Source: Aureispira anguillae
GTDB taxonomy: Bacteria; Bacteroidota; Bacteroidia; Chitinophagales; Saprospiraceae
DNA: 64,000 bases
Direction of reading: 5' to 3'
Assembly (NCBI RefSeq): GCF_026000115.1
Contig: NZ_AP026867.1
Span: 3,653,716-3,717,715 of the forward strand
Shown here: piece after piece, positions 35,534-44,886 of the stretch
Position numbering within the stretch: the first letter of the stretch is position 1
How the letters are laid out: each line of letters opens with the position of its first letter
Program-made: the position numbers and the translations under genes
Notes under the pieces: model-generated
Database searches by the model: none
What the model was told of the DNA's origin: nothing
Seen by the model: only the letters and a program-made list of their open reading frames with translations

Positions 35534-36414
35534 TCACGGTTAAAATTAGCAGGAAGCTGCCCCAAAACGATTCGATCTCGATTCGACATATCGGGCACTA
35601 GCTCACAATTAATAAAGCCCTTATGCTTTAAAAGTTGTACGACTTCTGTCCCAAAATATTCATTTATTTCAAAATAAAGCCAACCTCCAGCATACAAGTG
35701 GGTCAAGGCAAAATCAGCAATTGCCTTATAAAATTGTAGGGGGTCTTTGTTGGTTACGAATAATGCCAAATGAGGTTCATGAGCAAGGACATGGGTTGGC
35801 ATCACAACCGTTTCTGTATCTTGAATATACGGAGGATTACTGACAATGATGTGATATTGAGGCATTTTTTGACGGGTCGCCACATCTAAAATATCCAATT
35901 GCTGGAATTTTAACCGTACTTGATTCAGACTGGCGTTCTCTTTAGCCACCTTTAACGCCTCTGTAGAGACGTCCACAGCGGTTACTGCTGCATTCTTAAG
36001 TTGTTTTTGTAAGGTTATCGCTATACAGCCACTCCCTGTGCCAATATCTAAGAGCTGCACTGCTTCATTCTTATGTTTTTGAATGATTGCATAAACTAAT
36101 TCCTCCGTTTCGGCACGAGGAATGAGAACCTTATTATTTACTTTAAATTTTAAACCATAAAAATCTGCCTGCCCTACCACATATTGCCAAGGGCGTTTGT
36201 CTAACAATTCGCTAAGGATTTCAGCAAAGTGTTCTGCTTCTTGGTCACTAAAAAAGCGTTCAGATTGGCTAGAAGCATTGTAAATGCCAAAGACATCTTC
36301 AAAAATATAACTCGCAATGGTTATCGCTTCTCGCTCTTCATAAATTGTCGTCAATTGATCGCATAAAGAGCGAAAAAAAACCGATACACTTTTATCCTTC
36401 TCTATCTTTTTCAT
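35530..36414 (-). CDS. prmC: Release factor glutamine methyltransferase
   Basis: The protein has the N-terminal helical substrate domain with KRPWQYVVGQADFYGLKF, then LIPRAETEELV, the SAM motif LDIGTGSGCIAITL at about 120-133, and the catalytic NPPYIQ at about 189-194. It N5-methylates the Gln of the GGQ motif in release factors; prfB lies 1.5 kb away on the other strand. It follows the OmpA gene by 13 bases and overlaps the M14 gene. Confidence 0.96.
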   Translation of the reverse strand: MKKIEKDKSVSVFFRSLCDQLTTIYEEREAITIASYIFEDVFGIYNASSQSERFFSDQEAEHFAEILSELLDKRPWQYVVGQADFYGLKFKVNNKVLIPRAETEELVYAIIQKHKNEAVQLLDIGTGSGCIAITLQKQLKNAAVTAVDVSTEALKVAKENASLNQVRLKFQQLDILDVATRQKMPQYHIIVSNPPYIQDTETVVMPTHVLAHEPHLALFVTNKDPLQFYKAIADFALTHLYAGGWLYFEINEYFGTEVVQLLKHKGFINCELVPDMSNRDRIVLGQLPANFNRE

Positions 36415-36427
36415 GCTCTAAGTTGCT

Positions 36428-37486
36428 CTATTCAATAACTTTTAGTTCTACCCTTCTATTCATCTGTTCCTGAACAGGAGTATTAGCATTCGGATGAATC
36501 ATCTCTGAATTGCCATATCCTTTGTATGCTAATCGATCTTCAGAAATTCCATGCTCTATTAAATAATAATAGACAACAGCAGCACGAGATTCTGATAACT
36601 TGAAAGAAGAAGAACTTTGTTCTACCATTCCCTGATTGGGTTTATTAATGTGCCCACCAATTTCTATTTTTAGATTGGTATTAAATTTCATAAATGCTAA
36701 AACTCCCTCTAAGGCTTTCTGAGAAGAGGCCATCAACAAAGGAGTCCCTCCCTGAAAATACAAATTGTTCAAGGCCATTTTCCCTCCAATAATTGCAGGT
36801 TCCAAAAAGAAGTTCACTTCTGTTGCTTTTTGGTCTACAGCCTTGGTCATCTTTGAAACAAAAAAATAGCCTTTGGCATAAGCCGTCACTGCTACATCAA
36901 TTTCTTGATTGACGATGTATTCATAATTTCCTGCTGAATCAGTTTCTATACTATCTTTCCCTGCCGCAGAATAAAATATAATTTTGGTCATCAATGCTTT
37001 TTGGGTTTGCGCATCTATCACCTTTCCCTTAATCGTACATTTATAGTCTATTTGAGGCTTAGGCACATAGGGTTCAACTACTTCTATGGTCACTCGTCGA
37101 TTTAAAGCACGCCCTTTTGCTGTTCCGTTACTGATAAAAGGAACATATTCGCCATGAGAATCCATCTTTAATTGAGCAGCGTCAACCCCCAATTCAAACA
37201 AAGCCTGATAAACGGATTGTGCTCGCTTATCAGATAAAATTTGATTGGAATCAAAACTCCCCAAAGAATCAGTATGTGCTTGAATCCATACGCTTGATTT
37301 CTTATTGCTATTAATCGTCTTGGCTACTTTCTCTAAAATAGGGATAAATTGGGCATCTACTTTATCTGAACCTGATTCAAAATAAATAGCATCTGAATGC
37401 AATAATAAGTGCTTTTGGGATTGTGCCAGTGATGCTGATATTGTTAGAACAAAAGTAATTGCAACAAAAATTAATTTGAAATACAT
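36428..37486 (-). CDS. Outer-membrane-associated protein with two OmpA domains
   Basis: A signal peptide (1-21, ending SLAQ) is followed by a first OmpA-like domain (about 25-135; IYFESGSDKVDAQFIPILEK, IQAHTDSLGSFDSNQ, LSDKRAQSV, NRRVTIEV), a CarboxypepD_reg-like beta domain (about 148-230; KGKVIDAQTQKALMTKI) and a second OmpA-like domain (about 237-352; LYFQGGTPLLMAS, IEIGGHINKPNQ, LSESRAAVVYYYL, NRRVELKVIE). OmpA domains bind peptidoglycan; the second has GGHIN instead of GHTD, so it may bind less well. It is probably a periplasmic or outer-membrane anchor, first in an operon with prmC and the M14 gene. Confidence 0.9.
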   Translation of the reverse strand: MYFKLIFVAITFVLTISASLAQSQKHLLLHSDAIYFESGSDKVDAQFIPILEKVAKTINSNKKSSVWIQAHTDSLGSFDSNQILSDKRAQSVYQALFELGVDAAQLKMDSHGEYVPFISNGTAKGRALNRRVTIEVVEPYVPKPQIDYKCTIKGKVIDAQTQKALMTKIIFYSAAGKDSIETDSAGNYEYIVNQEIDVAVTAYAKGYFFVSKMTKAVDQKATEVNFFLEPAIIGGKMALNNLYFQGGTPLLMASSQKALEGVLAFMKFNTNLKIEIGGHINKPNQGMVEQSSSSFKLSESRAAVVYYYLIEHGISEDRLAYKGYGNSEMIHPNANTPVQEQMNRRVELKVIE

Positions 37487-37894
37487 AAAAATTAGATGTG
37501 TTTTGAAGATAGTTGAACGATTCTCACTGCTCCTCTGTTTTATAGAGTACTTTGAGAAAGATTAGAGGATCAATACCCTGACAAATTAAGTGATTTTTAT
37601 CAAAAAATATAAAATGCACAAAGTAATTAGCTATAATTGTGTGCAATCCTATAATAGACTTTATCATACCTTAAAAAAAAGGGATCATAAAGTTCTACAA
37701 ACACAAAAATTAATTCTTAAGAATCTTTTAAAGACGATTATGAATGAAATGGTACGGCTGCAAATTTATTTTTTCTGAAGGGCAAGCTATTCGCTATTGC
37801 TCATGCCTTGGTCTTCAAAAAAATCTTGCATTTTCGCCTATATCCTCTATTCGTAATCACGTCTTTTATAGATTAAAATTTTAAACATCTAATT
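37487..37894. other. Divergent intergenic region before prfB
   Basis: A 62-aa plus-strand frame (37590-37778) has no family resemblance and is not accepted. Promoters of the OmpA operon and prfB should lie here; I see no exact TAnnTTTG box. Confidence 0.45.
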
Positions 37895-38980
37895 ATGACT
37901 ATTGAACAATTAAAGGAACTTAAAAGCCAGTTGGGCATACTAGGGAGGTATCTTGACATCGATAACCGAAAAATGCAAGTTATCGAAGAAAAACAACACA
38001 CCTTTGATCCTGATTTTTGGTCTGATCCCAAACGAGCAGAAGCAATTCTAAAAGGGATTAGCGAAAAGGAGTTTTGGCTCAAAAAATATAATGTTGCGGC
38101 TACTGCTCTTGACGATCTAGAAGTCCTCTATGAGTTTTATGAATTGGAGGATGTCTCTATAGAGGAATTAGAAAAACAATATCTATTAACACAACAGGTA
38201 TTAGATGAACTAGAGTTTACTTCTACCCTTAGTGAGCCAGAAGATATGCTGAGTTGCATGGTAAAAATCAATGCTGGCGCAGGTGGTACTGAAAGCTGTG
38301 ACTGGGCAGAGATGCTCTTGCGAATGTACACCATGTGGGGAGATAAATCAGGGCACAAAGTCAAACAATTGGATTATCAAGCGGGTGATGTTGCTGGCAT
38401 CAAAACAGCTACACTAGAGATCACAGGAGAGCATACCTATGGTATGTTAAAAGGCGAAAACGGGGTACATCGTTTGGTACGCCCCAGTCCATTTAATGCC
38501 CAAGGCAAACGCCAAACTTCTTTTGCTTCTGTTTTTGTTTATCCAATGGTAGATGATAGTATTGAAGTTGAGGTCAACCCCGCAGATATAGAATGGGATA
38601 CCTTTCGGGCTAGTGGTGCAGGTGGGCAACATGTGAACAAAACGGAGTCGGCTGTTCGTTTGCGTCATCTCCCTTCTGGAGTTGTTGTTGAATGCCAAGA
38701 ACAACGTTCGCAGCACAAAAACCGTGAGAAAGCAATGAAGATGCTAAAATCAGAATTGTATCAATTAGAAATTGAGAAGCGCAATGCCGCAAAAGCCGAG
38801 GTGGAAGGTGGAAAAATGAAAATTGAATGGGGTTCTCAAATTCGTTCTTATGTTTTGGACGATAAACGCATCAAGGATCATCGCTCTAATCACCAAACGC
38901 ACAATGTTAAACGTGTTTTGGATGGAGATATTGATGATTTTTTGAAAGCTACTTTAATGGCGTTAAAAAATATGCTTTAA
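37895..38980 (+). CDS. prfB: Peptide chain release factor 2, without the programmed frameshift
   Basis: A complete 361-aa RF2. The codon-recognition segment [18 protein letters not shown] contains the SPF tripeptide for UGA, and [16 protein letters not shown] contains the catalytic GGQ. It releases peptides at UAA and UGA. Most bacteria need a +1 frameshift at a TATCTTTGAC site near codon 25. Here the same place reads AGGGAGGTATCTTGAC (37942-37957), so one T is missing and the frame runs straight through. A terminator lies 27 bases downstream. Confidence 0.97.
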   Translation: MTIEQLKELKSQLGILGRYLDIDNRKMQVIEEKQHTFDPDFWSDPKRAEAILKGISEKEFWLKKYNVAATALDDLEVLYEFYELEDVSIEELEKQYLLTQQVLDELEFTSTLSEPEDMLSCMVKINAGAGGTESCDWAEMLLRMYTMWGDKSGHKVKQLDYQAGDVAGIKTATLEITGEHTYGMLKGENGVHRLVRPSPFNAQGKRQTSFASVFVYPMVDDSIEVEVNPADIEWDTFRASGAGGQHVNKTESAVRLRHLPSGVVVECQEQRSQHKNREKAMKMLKSELYQLEIEKRNAAKAEVEGGKMKIEWGSQIRSYVLDDKRIKDHRSNHQTHNVKRVLDGDIDDFLKATLMALKNML

Positions 38981-39007
38981 TCCATCAGCCGTTGTTTAAT
39001 TTCCTAG

Positions 39008-39044
39008 CCCTCAAAATAAGTTCTTTTATTTTGAGGGTTTTCTA
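39008..39044 (+). terminator. prfB terminator
   Basis: CCCTCAAAATAA (39008-39019) pairs perfectly with TTATTTTGAGGG (39026-39037), followed by TTTT. Confidence 0.88.
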
Positions 39045-39203
39045 TTTTTGACTAACAAATAAAAGTCTATTTTAGAACCAACTATACATAATAAAAATAA
39101 AAAATTATTTTGCAGCAAAAAAAAATGTCTTTTGAATGAACTTTTTTGACTTGTTTGCTGTTATAGAGAACATATAACTTATTTTTTAGGACAATAAGTG
39201 ATG

Positions 39204-39246
39204 AAAAAAAAGACCAACAATTTGAACAAATTGTTGGTCTTTTTTG
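39204..39246. terminator. Terminator after rsmI, symmetric
   Basis: A perfect 14-bp stem AGACCAACAATTTG/CAAATTGTTGGTCT with A-run before and T-run after; it ends the ABC exporter-rsmI transcript one base from the rsmI stop. Confidence 0.9.
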
Positions 39247-39954
39247 CTAATCCTCTTTAGCATATCGTTTCTTTTTTTTCTCTTTTTCTTTTCCTGCTAC
39301 TACAATTACAATTTCGCCCTTTGCTTTCAATTCATTCTTTGCTACTTTTTCAGCTAGTTCTGCTAAGGTTCCCTTAACATACTCCTCAAACATTTTTGAA
39401 ATTTCTCTACAAACAACCGCCTCTCGCTCTGCTCCACAATGAGCAGCTAACTGTTCCAAACATTTGCCCAAACGATGCGGAGATTCATACAAAGCAAAAG
39501 TACAAGGCAATTCTGCCAAATAAAGCAGTCTCGTTTGTCGTCCTTTTTTGTGGGGCAAAAAGCCTTCAAAATAAAATCGATTACAAGGCAAACCAGAAGC
39601 CACCAAAGCAGGAATAATTGCCGTTGCTCCTGGCAGGCATTCAACCTTTATATTGGCTTCAACACAAGCCCTTATTAAGCTAAATCCAGGATCTGAAATA
39701 CCAGGCGTTCCAGCATCTGAAATCAAAGCAATGGTCGCTCCAGCCAAAATATCTTCAACCACCTTTGCCGCAGCCTGATTTTCATTGTGCGCATGATGCG
39801 ACCGCAATGGAGTACTAATTTCGTAATGCTGAAACAACTTCTTAGAAGTTCGGGTGTCCTCTGCCAATACCAAATCCACCTCTTTGAGTATACGCAATGC
39901 ACGTAAGGTAATATCTTCTAAATTTCCAATTGGTGTAGGAACTAGGTATAACAT
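39247..39954 (-). CDS. rsmI: 16S rRNA (cytidine 1402-2'-O)-methyltransferase
   Basis: A tetrapyrrole-methylase-fold enzyme. LYLVPTPIGNLEDITLRAL at the N-terminus, EDTRTSKKL, ISDAGTPGISDPG and LPGATAIIPALVASGL are diagnostic for RsmI. It methylates the ribose of C1402 in the ribosomal decoding site with SAM. The C-terminus ends in a basic tail KEKEKKKKRY. It follows the ABC exporter by 13 bases and is likely in its operon. Confidence 0.96.
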   Translation of the reverse strand: MLYLVPTPIGNLEDITLRALRILKEVDLVLAEDTRTSKKLFQHYEISTPLRSHHAHNENQAAAKVVEDILAGATIALISDAGTPGISDPGFSLIRACVEANIKVECLPGATAIIPALVASGLPCNRFYFEGFLPHKKGRQTRLLYLAELPCTFALYESPHRLGKCLEQLAAHCGAEREAVVCREISKMFEEYVKGTLAELAEKVAKNELKAKGEIVIVVAGKEKEKKKKRYAKED

Positions 39955-39967
39955 TTATCTAATTTTA

Positions 39968-41749
39968 TTAACTAAATTGCAACTTGGCCAACTGAGTATA
40001 AACGCCTTTGTCATTGGCGACCAATTCGTCGTGATTTCCTTGTTCTACCACCTGCCCATCTTCCAAGACATAGATACAATCTACATCTCGAACCGTTGCT
40101 AAACGATGTGCAATAATAATAGCTGTACGCCCTTTCATTAATTTATTAAGCGCATCTTGAACAACACGTTCTGATTCTGCATCTAAAGCCGATGTTGCTT
40201 CGTCCAACAATAAAATGGATGGATTTTTAAGAATAGCACGAGCAATTGCAATACGCTGGCGTTGCCCTCCTGAAAGTTGCACTCCTCGCTCTCCTACAAT
40301 TGTCTCTAGACCATCAGGAAAAGAGTTGATAAATTCCCAAGCGTTGGCTTGCTTTGCAGCTTCTATAATTTCTTGCTCATTGGCCTGCTGTCTACCGTAA
40401 GCAATATTTTCGCCAATACTACCTCCAAATAAAATAACATCTTGAGGAACAATAGCGATATTTTGACGCAATTGAGGCAAATTATAAGTTGAAATAGCCT
40501 TTCCATCAATCGTAATCTCACCATCTGTTAGGTCGTAAAAACGCAATAACAATTTAACAATGGTAGATTTTCCACCTCCAGATCCACCAACCAGAGCAAT
40601 TTTTTGTCCAGAATGAATCCGAAGATTAACCTTGTTTAAAATGGTCAACTCAGGTCTAGAGGGATAATTAAATTGTACCTCTTTAAAAGCGATGTTACCC
40701 TTTAATTCTAAAGTAGGTAAATCCTTATCTATGACAAATTCTGACTCGCTATCCAACAACTCCATAATGCGTTCAGACGCTCCTACTGCCCTTAATATTT
40801 GGGTATAAAAATCTCCTAAACTAGCCACAGCAGCTCCAATAATAGCGGTTAAGGTAATAAACGTCACCAATTCTCCCGATTTCATGGTTCCAGCCTCAAC
40901 CATCGTAGCCCCCCACCAAAGCACAAAAAACATAGCGCCAAACAATGCGGTTATGATAAAGACAATAAACAAACCTCTAATCCTAGCAAATCTAAGTGAA
41001 ATAGTCACCACATCTGTTACAGATTGACCATAGCGTTTTCGTTCAAACCACTCATTTGTAAAGGCCTTTACAACAGAAATTGCTTGCAATGTCTCTTCTA
41101 AAATTGTACTTGTTTCTGCTAATTTATCTTGTCGTTGACTCGATAATTTTCGAATATAACGCCCAAAGAAAAGTGCTACCAGAATGACTACAGGAAAGGT
41201 TGAAATCATAACCAAAAGCAATTGTGGAGCCATCCATGCCAAATAAGCAAACCCAACAACCAAGATAATGATTTGGCGAATAAGCTCTGCCAATGTTATA
41301 GAAATAACATCCTGAAGTTGTTGTACATCTGCGGTGCTTCTACTGGTTAATTCCCCTACTCTATTTTTATCAAAAAATGCTGTTGGCTGAGTAATGAGTT
41401 TGTTGTATAACTCTTTGCGAATATCTGCCATTCCCTTTTCACTCACATTGGCAAACAACAACACTCTAAAATAAGAGGTCAATGCCTGCAAAACAAGGAT
41501 TGCCCCTAAGACAAAACCTACATCTGCCAGACTAAGCCCCCATTTAGACTCTCCTTTTGCAATATCAATGAGTTCTCCTGCTGCTGCTGGAAAAACCATA
41601 AAAACTCCACTGCCTATGATTAAAAAAAATAAGCCCCCAAAAAAGGACCATTGATAGGGACGCAAATAGGTAATTAATTTTTTGGCCTTAGCCCACCCGT
41701 CTTTGCTAATTTTAGGACGCTCTTCTGAACCTCTTCTCCGTCTAGCCAT
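39968..41749 (-). CDS. ABC exporter, fused permease and ATPase (MsbA/lipid or drug type)
   Basis: A half-transporter of 593 aa. Six membrane helices fill about residues 30-330, preceded by a basic N-terminus (MARRRRGSEE). The nucleotide domain has Walker A GGSGGGKST, Q-loop VPQDVILFGG, signature LSGGQRQRIAIARA, Walker B ILLLDEATSALD and H-loop IIAHRLATV. It works as a homodimer and may export lipids or drugs. A TATCTTTG box lies about 113 bases upstream. Confidence 0.94.
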   Translation of the reverse strand: MARRRRGSEERPKISKDGWAKAKKLITYLRPYQWSFFGGLFFLIIGSGVFMVFPAAAGELIDIAKGESKWGLSLADVGFVLGAILVLQALTSYFRVLLFANVSEKGMADIRKELYNKLITQPTAFFDKNRVGELTSRSTADVQQLQDVISITLAELIRQIIILVVGFAYLAWMAPQLLLVMISTFPVVILVALFFGRYIRKLSSQRQDKLAETSTILEETLQAISVVKAFTNEWFERKRYGQSVTDVVTISLRFARIRGLFIVFIITALFGAMFFVLWWGATMVEAGTMKSGELVTFITLTAIIGAAVASLGDFYTQILRAVGASERIMELLDSESEFVIDKDLPTLELKGNIAFKEVQFNYPSRPELTILNKVNLRIHSGQKIALVGGSGGGKSTIVKLLLRFYDLTDGEITIDGKAISTYNLPQLRQNIAIVPQDVILFGGSIGENIAYGRQQANEQEIIEAAKQANAWEFINSFPDGLETIVGERGVQLSGGQRQRIAIARAILKNPSILLLDEATSALDAESERVVQDALNKLMKGRTAIIIAHRLATVRDVDCIYVLEDGQVVEQGNHDELVANDKGVYTQLAKLQFS

Positions 41750-41862
41750 ACTGCTATAAGATGATTAGAATTGTGTAATTAGAATTGTAGTTGACCTTGA
41801 TACCACTTGTATCTCTGTTTACTACAATATAATTTTGAAACAAAAAATGTGATTTGAAACCT

Positions 41863-41870
41863 CAAAGATA
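41863..41870 (-). promoter_or_regulatory. TAnnTTTG -7 box of the ABC exporter-rsmI operon
   Basis: TATCTTTG on the minus strand; a TTG lies 23 bases further upstream (41894-41896), slightly longer than the usual spacing. Confidence 0.4.
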
Positions 41871-41965
41871 AAATCTATCTGTAGTTTTTCTGTCAAGCTT
41901 TAGTCAAATCTTTAATTATTAAGTTGACAAATGACCAACAAGCAGATCTGTATTTTTTTTACTAC

Positions 41966-42000
41966 AAAAAAAAAGGTCCGCCTCTTTTGCGACGAACCTA
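41966..42000 (-). terminator. Terminator after the secG pair
   Basis: On the minus strand AGGTTCGTC pairs with GGCGGACCT using two G-T wobbles, followed by nine T. Confidence 0.8.
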
Positions 42001-42025
42001 ATATTTCTATTTCTTTGGTAATTAC

Positions 42026-42370
42026 TTATTGTCCGCCAGCAGGTAGTCCATTTGTTGGAAGCTGTGCTGGATTGGGCTGAGTAGGTTGAGAAGTAGTGGT
42101 GGTAGTGTTGATTTCTTCTCCTACAGAAGCAGAAGAATCACCTTTAAAAAATACACCTGTTACTAAACACAATGCCAATAAAGAAGAGGCTAAACCCCAA
42201 GTAATTTTTTCTAGCATATCGCTAGAATTAGCAGCTCCCATAACTTGATTTGCAGCTTGGCTTCCTCCAAAAGAAGAACTTAGCCCTCCACCTTTAGGAT
42301 TCTGCACCAAGATTACTAAAATCAATAATACAGAAATAAATGCAATAAGTATGGTTAATAATAAAACCAT
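42026..42370 (-). CDS. secG: SecG subunit of the Sec translocon
   Basis: Two membrane helices (about 2-21 and 57-76) flank the cytoplasmic loop with VQNPKGGGLSSSFGG and the conserved EKITWGLA. This is the normal SecG pattern. The C-terminus carries a Thr/Pro/Gln-rich tail (TTTTTSQPTQPNPAQ), common in this phylum. SecG assists SecYE and SecA in protein export. A second, shorter SecG-like gene lies 33 bases upstream. Confidence 0.92.
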   Translation of the reverse strand: MVLLLTILIAFISVLLILVILVQNPKGGGLSSSFGGSQAANQVMGAANSSDMLEKITWGLASSLLALCLVTGVFFKGDSSASVGEEINTTTTTSQPTQPNPAQLPTNGLPAGGQ

Positions 42371-42403
42371 GATTGTAGATTATTTTCTTAAATTAATAAA
42401 TAA

Positions 42404-42607
42404 TTAGACCACGAGACACAACGCAATCATTAGCGTCATCAATCCCCAAGTTAGCTTTTCAGTAACCTTATAAGATTGTGCACTCCCAAGCAATTGTTGA
42501 GTATTAAAAGCAGCATCTAATGTGCCTGTCTTTGGATTTTGTATCAAAATAACTAGGATTAATGCTATGGCAATTAAACTTATAGCACCAAACAGAATTA
42601 AAGTCAT
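42404..42607 (-). CDS. Second, short SecG-like protein (67 aa)
   Basis: It shares with the next gene the same order: first helix, ILIQNPKTGTLDAAF in the loop, VTEKLTWGLMTLM before the second helix. It lacks the Pro/Thr tail and the GGGLSS stretch, and ends right after the second helix. It is either a second functional SecG or a diverging duplicate. Both genes and the upstream 365-aa gene look like one operon. Confidence 0.85.
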   Translation of the reverse strand: MTLILFGAISLIAIALILVILIQNPKTGTLDAAFNTQQLLGSAQSYKVTEKLTWGLMTLMIALCLVV

Positions 42608-42670
42608 GTTGTTGTATTTAAGTGATAATAGATTTGTGTTGTCTATTATGGTTTATCAAATACAATGCAA

Positions 42671-43768
42671 TTATTTGAGTTCTGTTATTTTGTCTGCAAA
42701 GAAACGACTTTTTTCAGGAAATTTCAAACTTAATGTCTCATACATTTTAATTGCCTTGACTTTTTGCCCTTGCAATGCCAATAAGTCAGCCAACGTTTCT
42801 GAAGCAACTTCCTCATCCTCAGTAGTACTATCATCCTCCCAATCCTCTAAGGTATTTTCTTTATTCCCCTCTTTCTTGTCCCCTAAGCTTTTCAAAAAGC
42901 CATCTGTTTGCGACAAGAACAAATCAAAAATATCAGGAGCTTCAGCATTTTGCTCATACATCTGTTCCAATTGCTCAAATTCTTGCTCATTTTCTTGGTC
43001 TACGGCTTCAATTTCGGGAAAGATAGATTCTTTTGATTCAGTCTTCAGATCTTGTGTTGCTCCTAGCTCCTCCGTAGATGAAATTGGATCGATTAGAACC
43101 GCCTTAGATTCCTTGGCTTTCTTTTTACGTTTTTTTTGTTTTTCTGTTTTAGAAGCCTTAGCCACTTCTGTGGTTTCCAAAAAATCAAACATTCCTTTTT
43201 CAAAAATAGGTATTCTTGATAATTTGAACCCTTTTTTAGTAGGCAAGCCCTTTTCTTCGATTCGTGGTGGCTCAAAGTCCTGCAACCATTCCTCAATAGG
43301 CATTGTGCTTAAACTCCGATCTCCTTCTTCCTTGGATTCATCCGTTTTATTCTCTCCAACAGAAAGATCCTCAACGCTTAAAGTAGGTTGAAAAGCCAAA
43401 ACAGGAGGGTTTTTGGACACTTTATGGTGGTAAATAGGAGGTGGATCTACTAATTTTGTTACTAATTTAGTTTTTTTTTCCTCGTCTGGTTTAGAAGCTT
43501 TTATATCAACAACTTTCGTTTCTGTATTAGAGACAACAGAAGTATTCAAAAAATCGTATAATTTGCTTCGATCAGCAGCATACATAGAAGCTAAGGCTAA
43601 ATGACGTTCAAAGGCGATATGCTTGTCGTTTTTGTATTTTTTTAGTAGCAACATACGGAGACTATTACAGTAAGGAAACTGTAACAGAAGCTTATCCAAT
43701 GTCTCATAACTCATTTGGTTGAGTTGAGCTGGATTTTTTAATAGGCTTGTAAATTCCGTTGTTGTCAT
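42671..43768 (-). CDS. Hypothetical acidic protein with TPR-like C-terminus (365 aa)
   Basis: The N-terminus (about 1-75; LNQMSYETLDKLLLQFPYC, then HLALASMYAADRSKLYDFL) is a helical module I recall as common in Bacteroidota proteins of unknown function. The middle is disordered, rich in Glu, Lys and Ser, with a basic stretch EKQKKRKKKAKESK. The last 40 residues (ASETLADLLALQGQKVKAI, YETLSLKFPEK) form a TPR-like pair. There is no signal peptide. It is first in an operon with the two secG genes. Confidence 0.75.
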   Translation of the reverse strand: MTTTEFTSLLKNPAQLNQMSYETLDKLLLQFPYCNSLRMLLLKKYKNDKHIAFERHLALASMYAADRSKLYDFLNTSVVSNTETKVVDIKASKPDEEKKTKLVTKLVDPPPIYHHKVSKNPPVLAFQPTLSVEDLSVGENKTDESKEEGDRSLSTMPIEEWLQDFEPPRIEEKGLPTKKGFKLSRIPIFEKGMFDFLETTEVAKASKTEKQKKRKKKAKESKAVLIDPISSTEELGATQDLKTESKESIFPEIEAVDQENEQEFEQLEQMYEQNAEAPDIFDLFLSQTDGFLKSLGDKKEGNKENTLEDWEDDSTTEDEEVASETLADLLALQGQKVKAIKMYETLSLKFPEKSRFFADKITELK

Positions 43769-43794
43769 AAAAATTGTAACTTATATCAAGACAA

Positions 43795-43802
43795 CAAAGA
43801 TA
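43795..43802 (-). promoter_or_regulatory. TAnnTTTG -7 box of the TPR-secG operon
   Basis: TATCTTTG on the minus strand, 27 bases before the ATG at 43768; no clear -33 element. Confidence 0.4.
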
Positions 43803-43935
43803 ACATTTTTTTTCGAAAAATAAGGTATTTTCTCATAAAAAAAAACGCTAGAGAATCGTAATTTAAAGGGTTAAAGCGGGTTAGTCTTGCTCTCCCCCAA
43901 AAGACATCTCCTTATTTAATGGAATAATCAGCCCA

Positions 43936-44886
43936 TCAAATCATCCGTTTGCTCCGAAAAAAGATCACCAAAGAAAAAGAAAACAACATAGACCCTCCAA
44001 ACAAAAACCAAAAAGCATAAGGGCTTTTTTCTAACGGAAGGTTTTCTACATTCATGCCATAAAAACTAGCAACCAAAGTAGGTACCATCAGAATAATGGT
44101 CACCAAAGTCAGCCGCTGCATCACCTCATTCAAATTATTAGAAATCATTGACGCAAGTGCATCCATGGTATTTCTCAAAATGTTGGTGTAAATATGTGCC
44201 ATTTCTTGCGCTTGGCTATTATCAATCATAATATCCTCCAACAAATCTGCCTTTTCTTCATCATGCTGGATACTCAACAAATCCATTCGCTGCAACTTTT
44301 GTTTCAGCAGTGCATTTGAGCTCAAAGCCGTTACAAAATAAACCAAGCTTTTCTCCAAACTCAACAATCGTTTCAAATCTTTATTTTGGCTAGATTCGTA
44401 GACTTCCTTTTCAATAATGTTTCGTCTAACATTAATGTCCTTTAGACAACGCAAATAAGTATAAACATTTTGTTCTAAGATTTGCAAGACAAACAAAGAG
44501 AAATCATGCGGTTCAAAGCTACGCACCTTACTTTCTATAAATTTCTGCATAACAGCCGTCTCATAAGAAGAGATTGTTATAATATGTTCTGCTGTAATAA
44601 TAATACCAATTGGAACGGTAATATAAAGCGTCAAATCATCTGCCCGCTCTTCATTTAGTGCAGGCGTATTAACAACAATAAATTTTACATCATCTTCTAT
44701 TTCGAATCGAGTACGTTCATCAATATCCAAAGGATCCGTTAAGAAATCTAAAGGAACAGAAAGTTCTTCTGACAGTTGATCTATTTCAACAGCATTAAAT
44801 GGAGGAGAGATATTAATCCAACAATTTTGAGTAGGCAACTCCACTTCTAATAATGTGCCTTTTTGTTTTTCAAAATAACGAACCAT
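43936..44886 (-). CDS. corA: CorA-family magnesium/cobalt channel
   Basis: The long cytoplasmic N-domain is followed by two C-terminal membrane helices. The signature YGMNVENLP (GMN) sits between them at about 279-287. The length (316 aa) and basic C-terminus FFRSKRMI are usual. It forms a pentameric Mg2+ or Co2+ channel in the inner membrane. The upstream region contains repeat copy C. Confidence 0.95.
   Translation of the reverse strand: MVRYFEKQKGTLLEVELPTQNCWINISPPFNAVEIDQLSEELSVPLDFLTDPLDIDERTRFEIEDDVKFIVVNTPALNEERADDLTLYITVPIGIIITAEHIITISSYETAVMQKFIESKVRSFEPHDFSLFVLQILEQNVYTYLRCLKDINVRRNIIEKEVYESSQNKDLKRLLSLEKSLVYFVTALSSNALLKQKLQRMDLLSIQHDEEKADLLEDIMIDNSQAQEMAHIYTNILRNTMDALASMISNNLNEVMQRLTLVTIILMVPTLVASFYGMNVENLPLEKSPYAFWFLFGGSMLFSFSLVIFFRSKRMI

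Noticed and set aside
37590-37778. 62-aa plus-strand frame before prfB
   Set aside because: No homologue recognised, no promoter or RBS, product looks random.
42522-43391. 289-aa plus-strand frame antisense to the acidic TPR-like gene
   Set aside because: Ser/Phe/Cys-rich mirror of a Glu/Lys-rich gene; a typical shadow frame.
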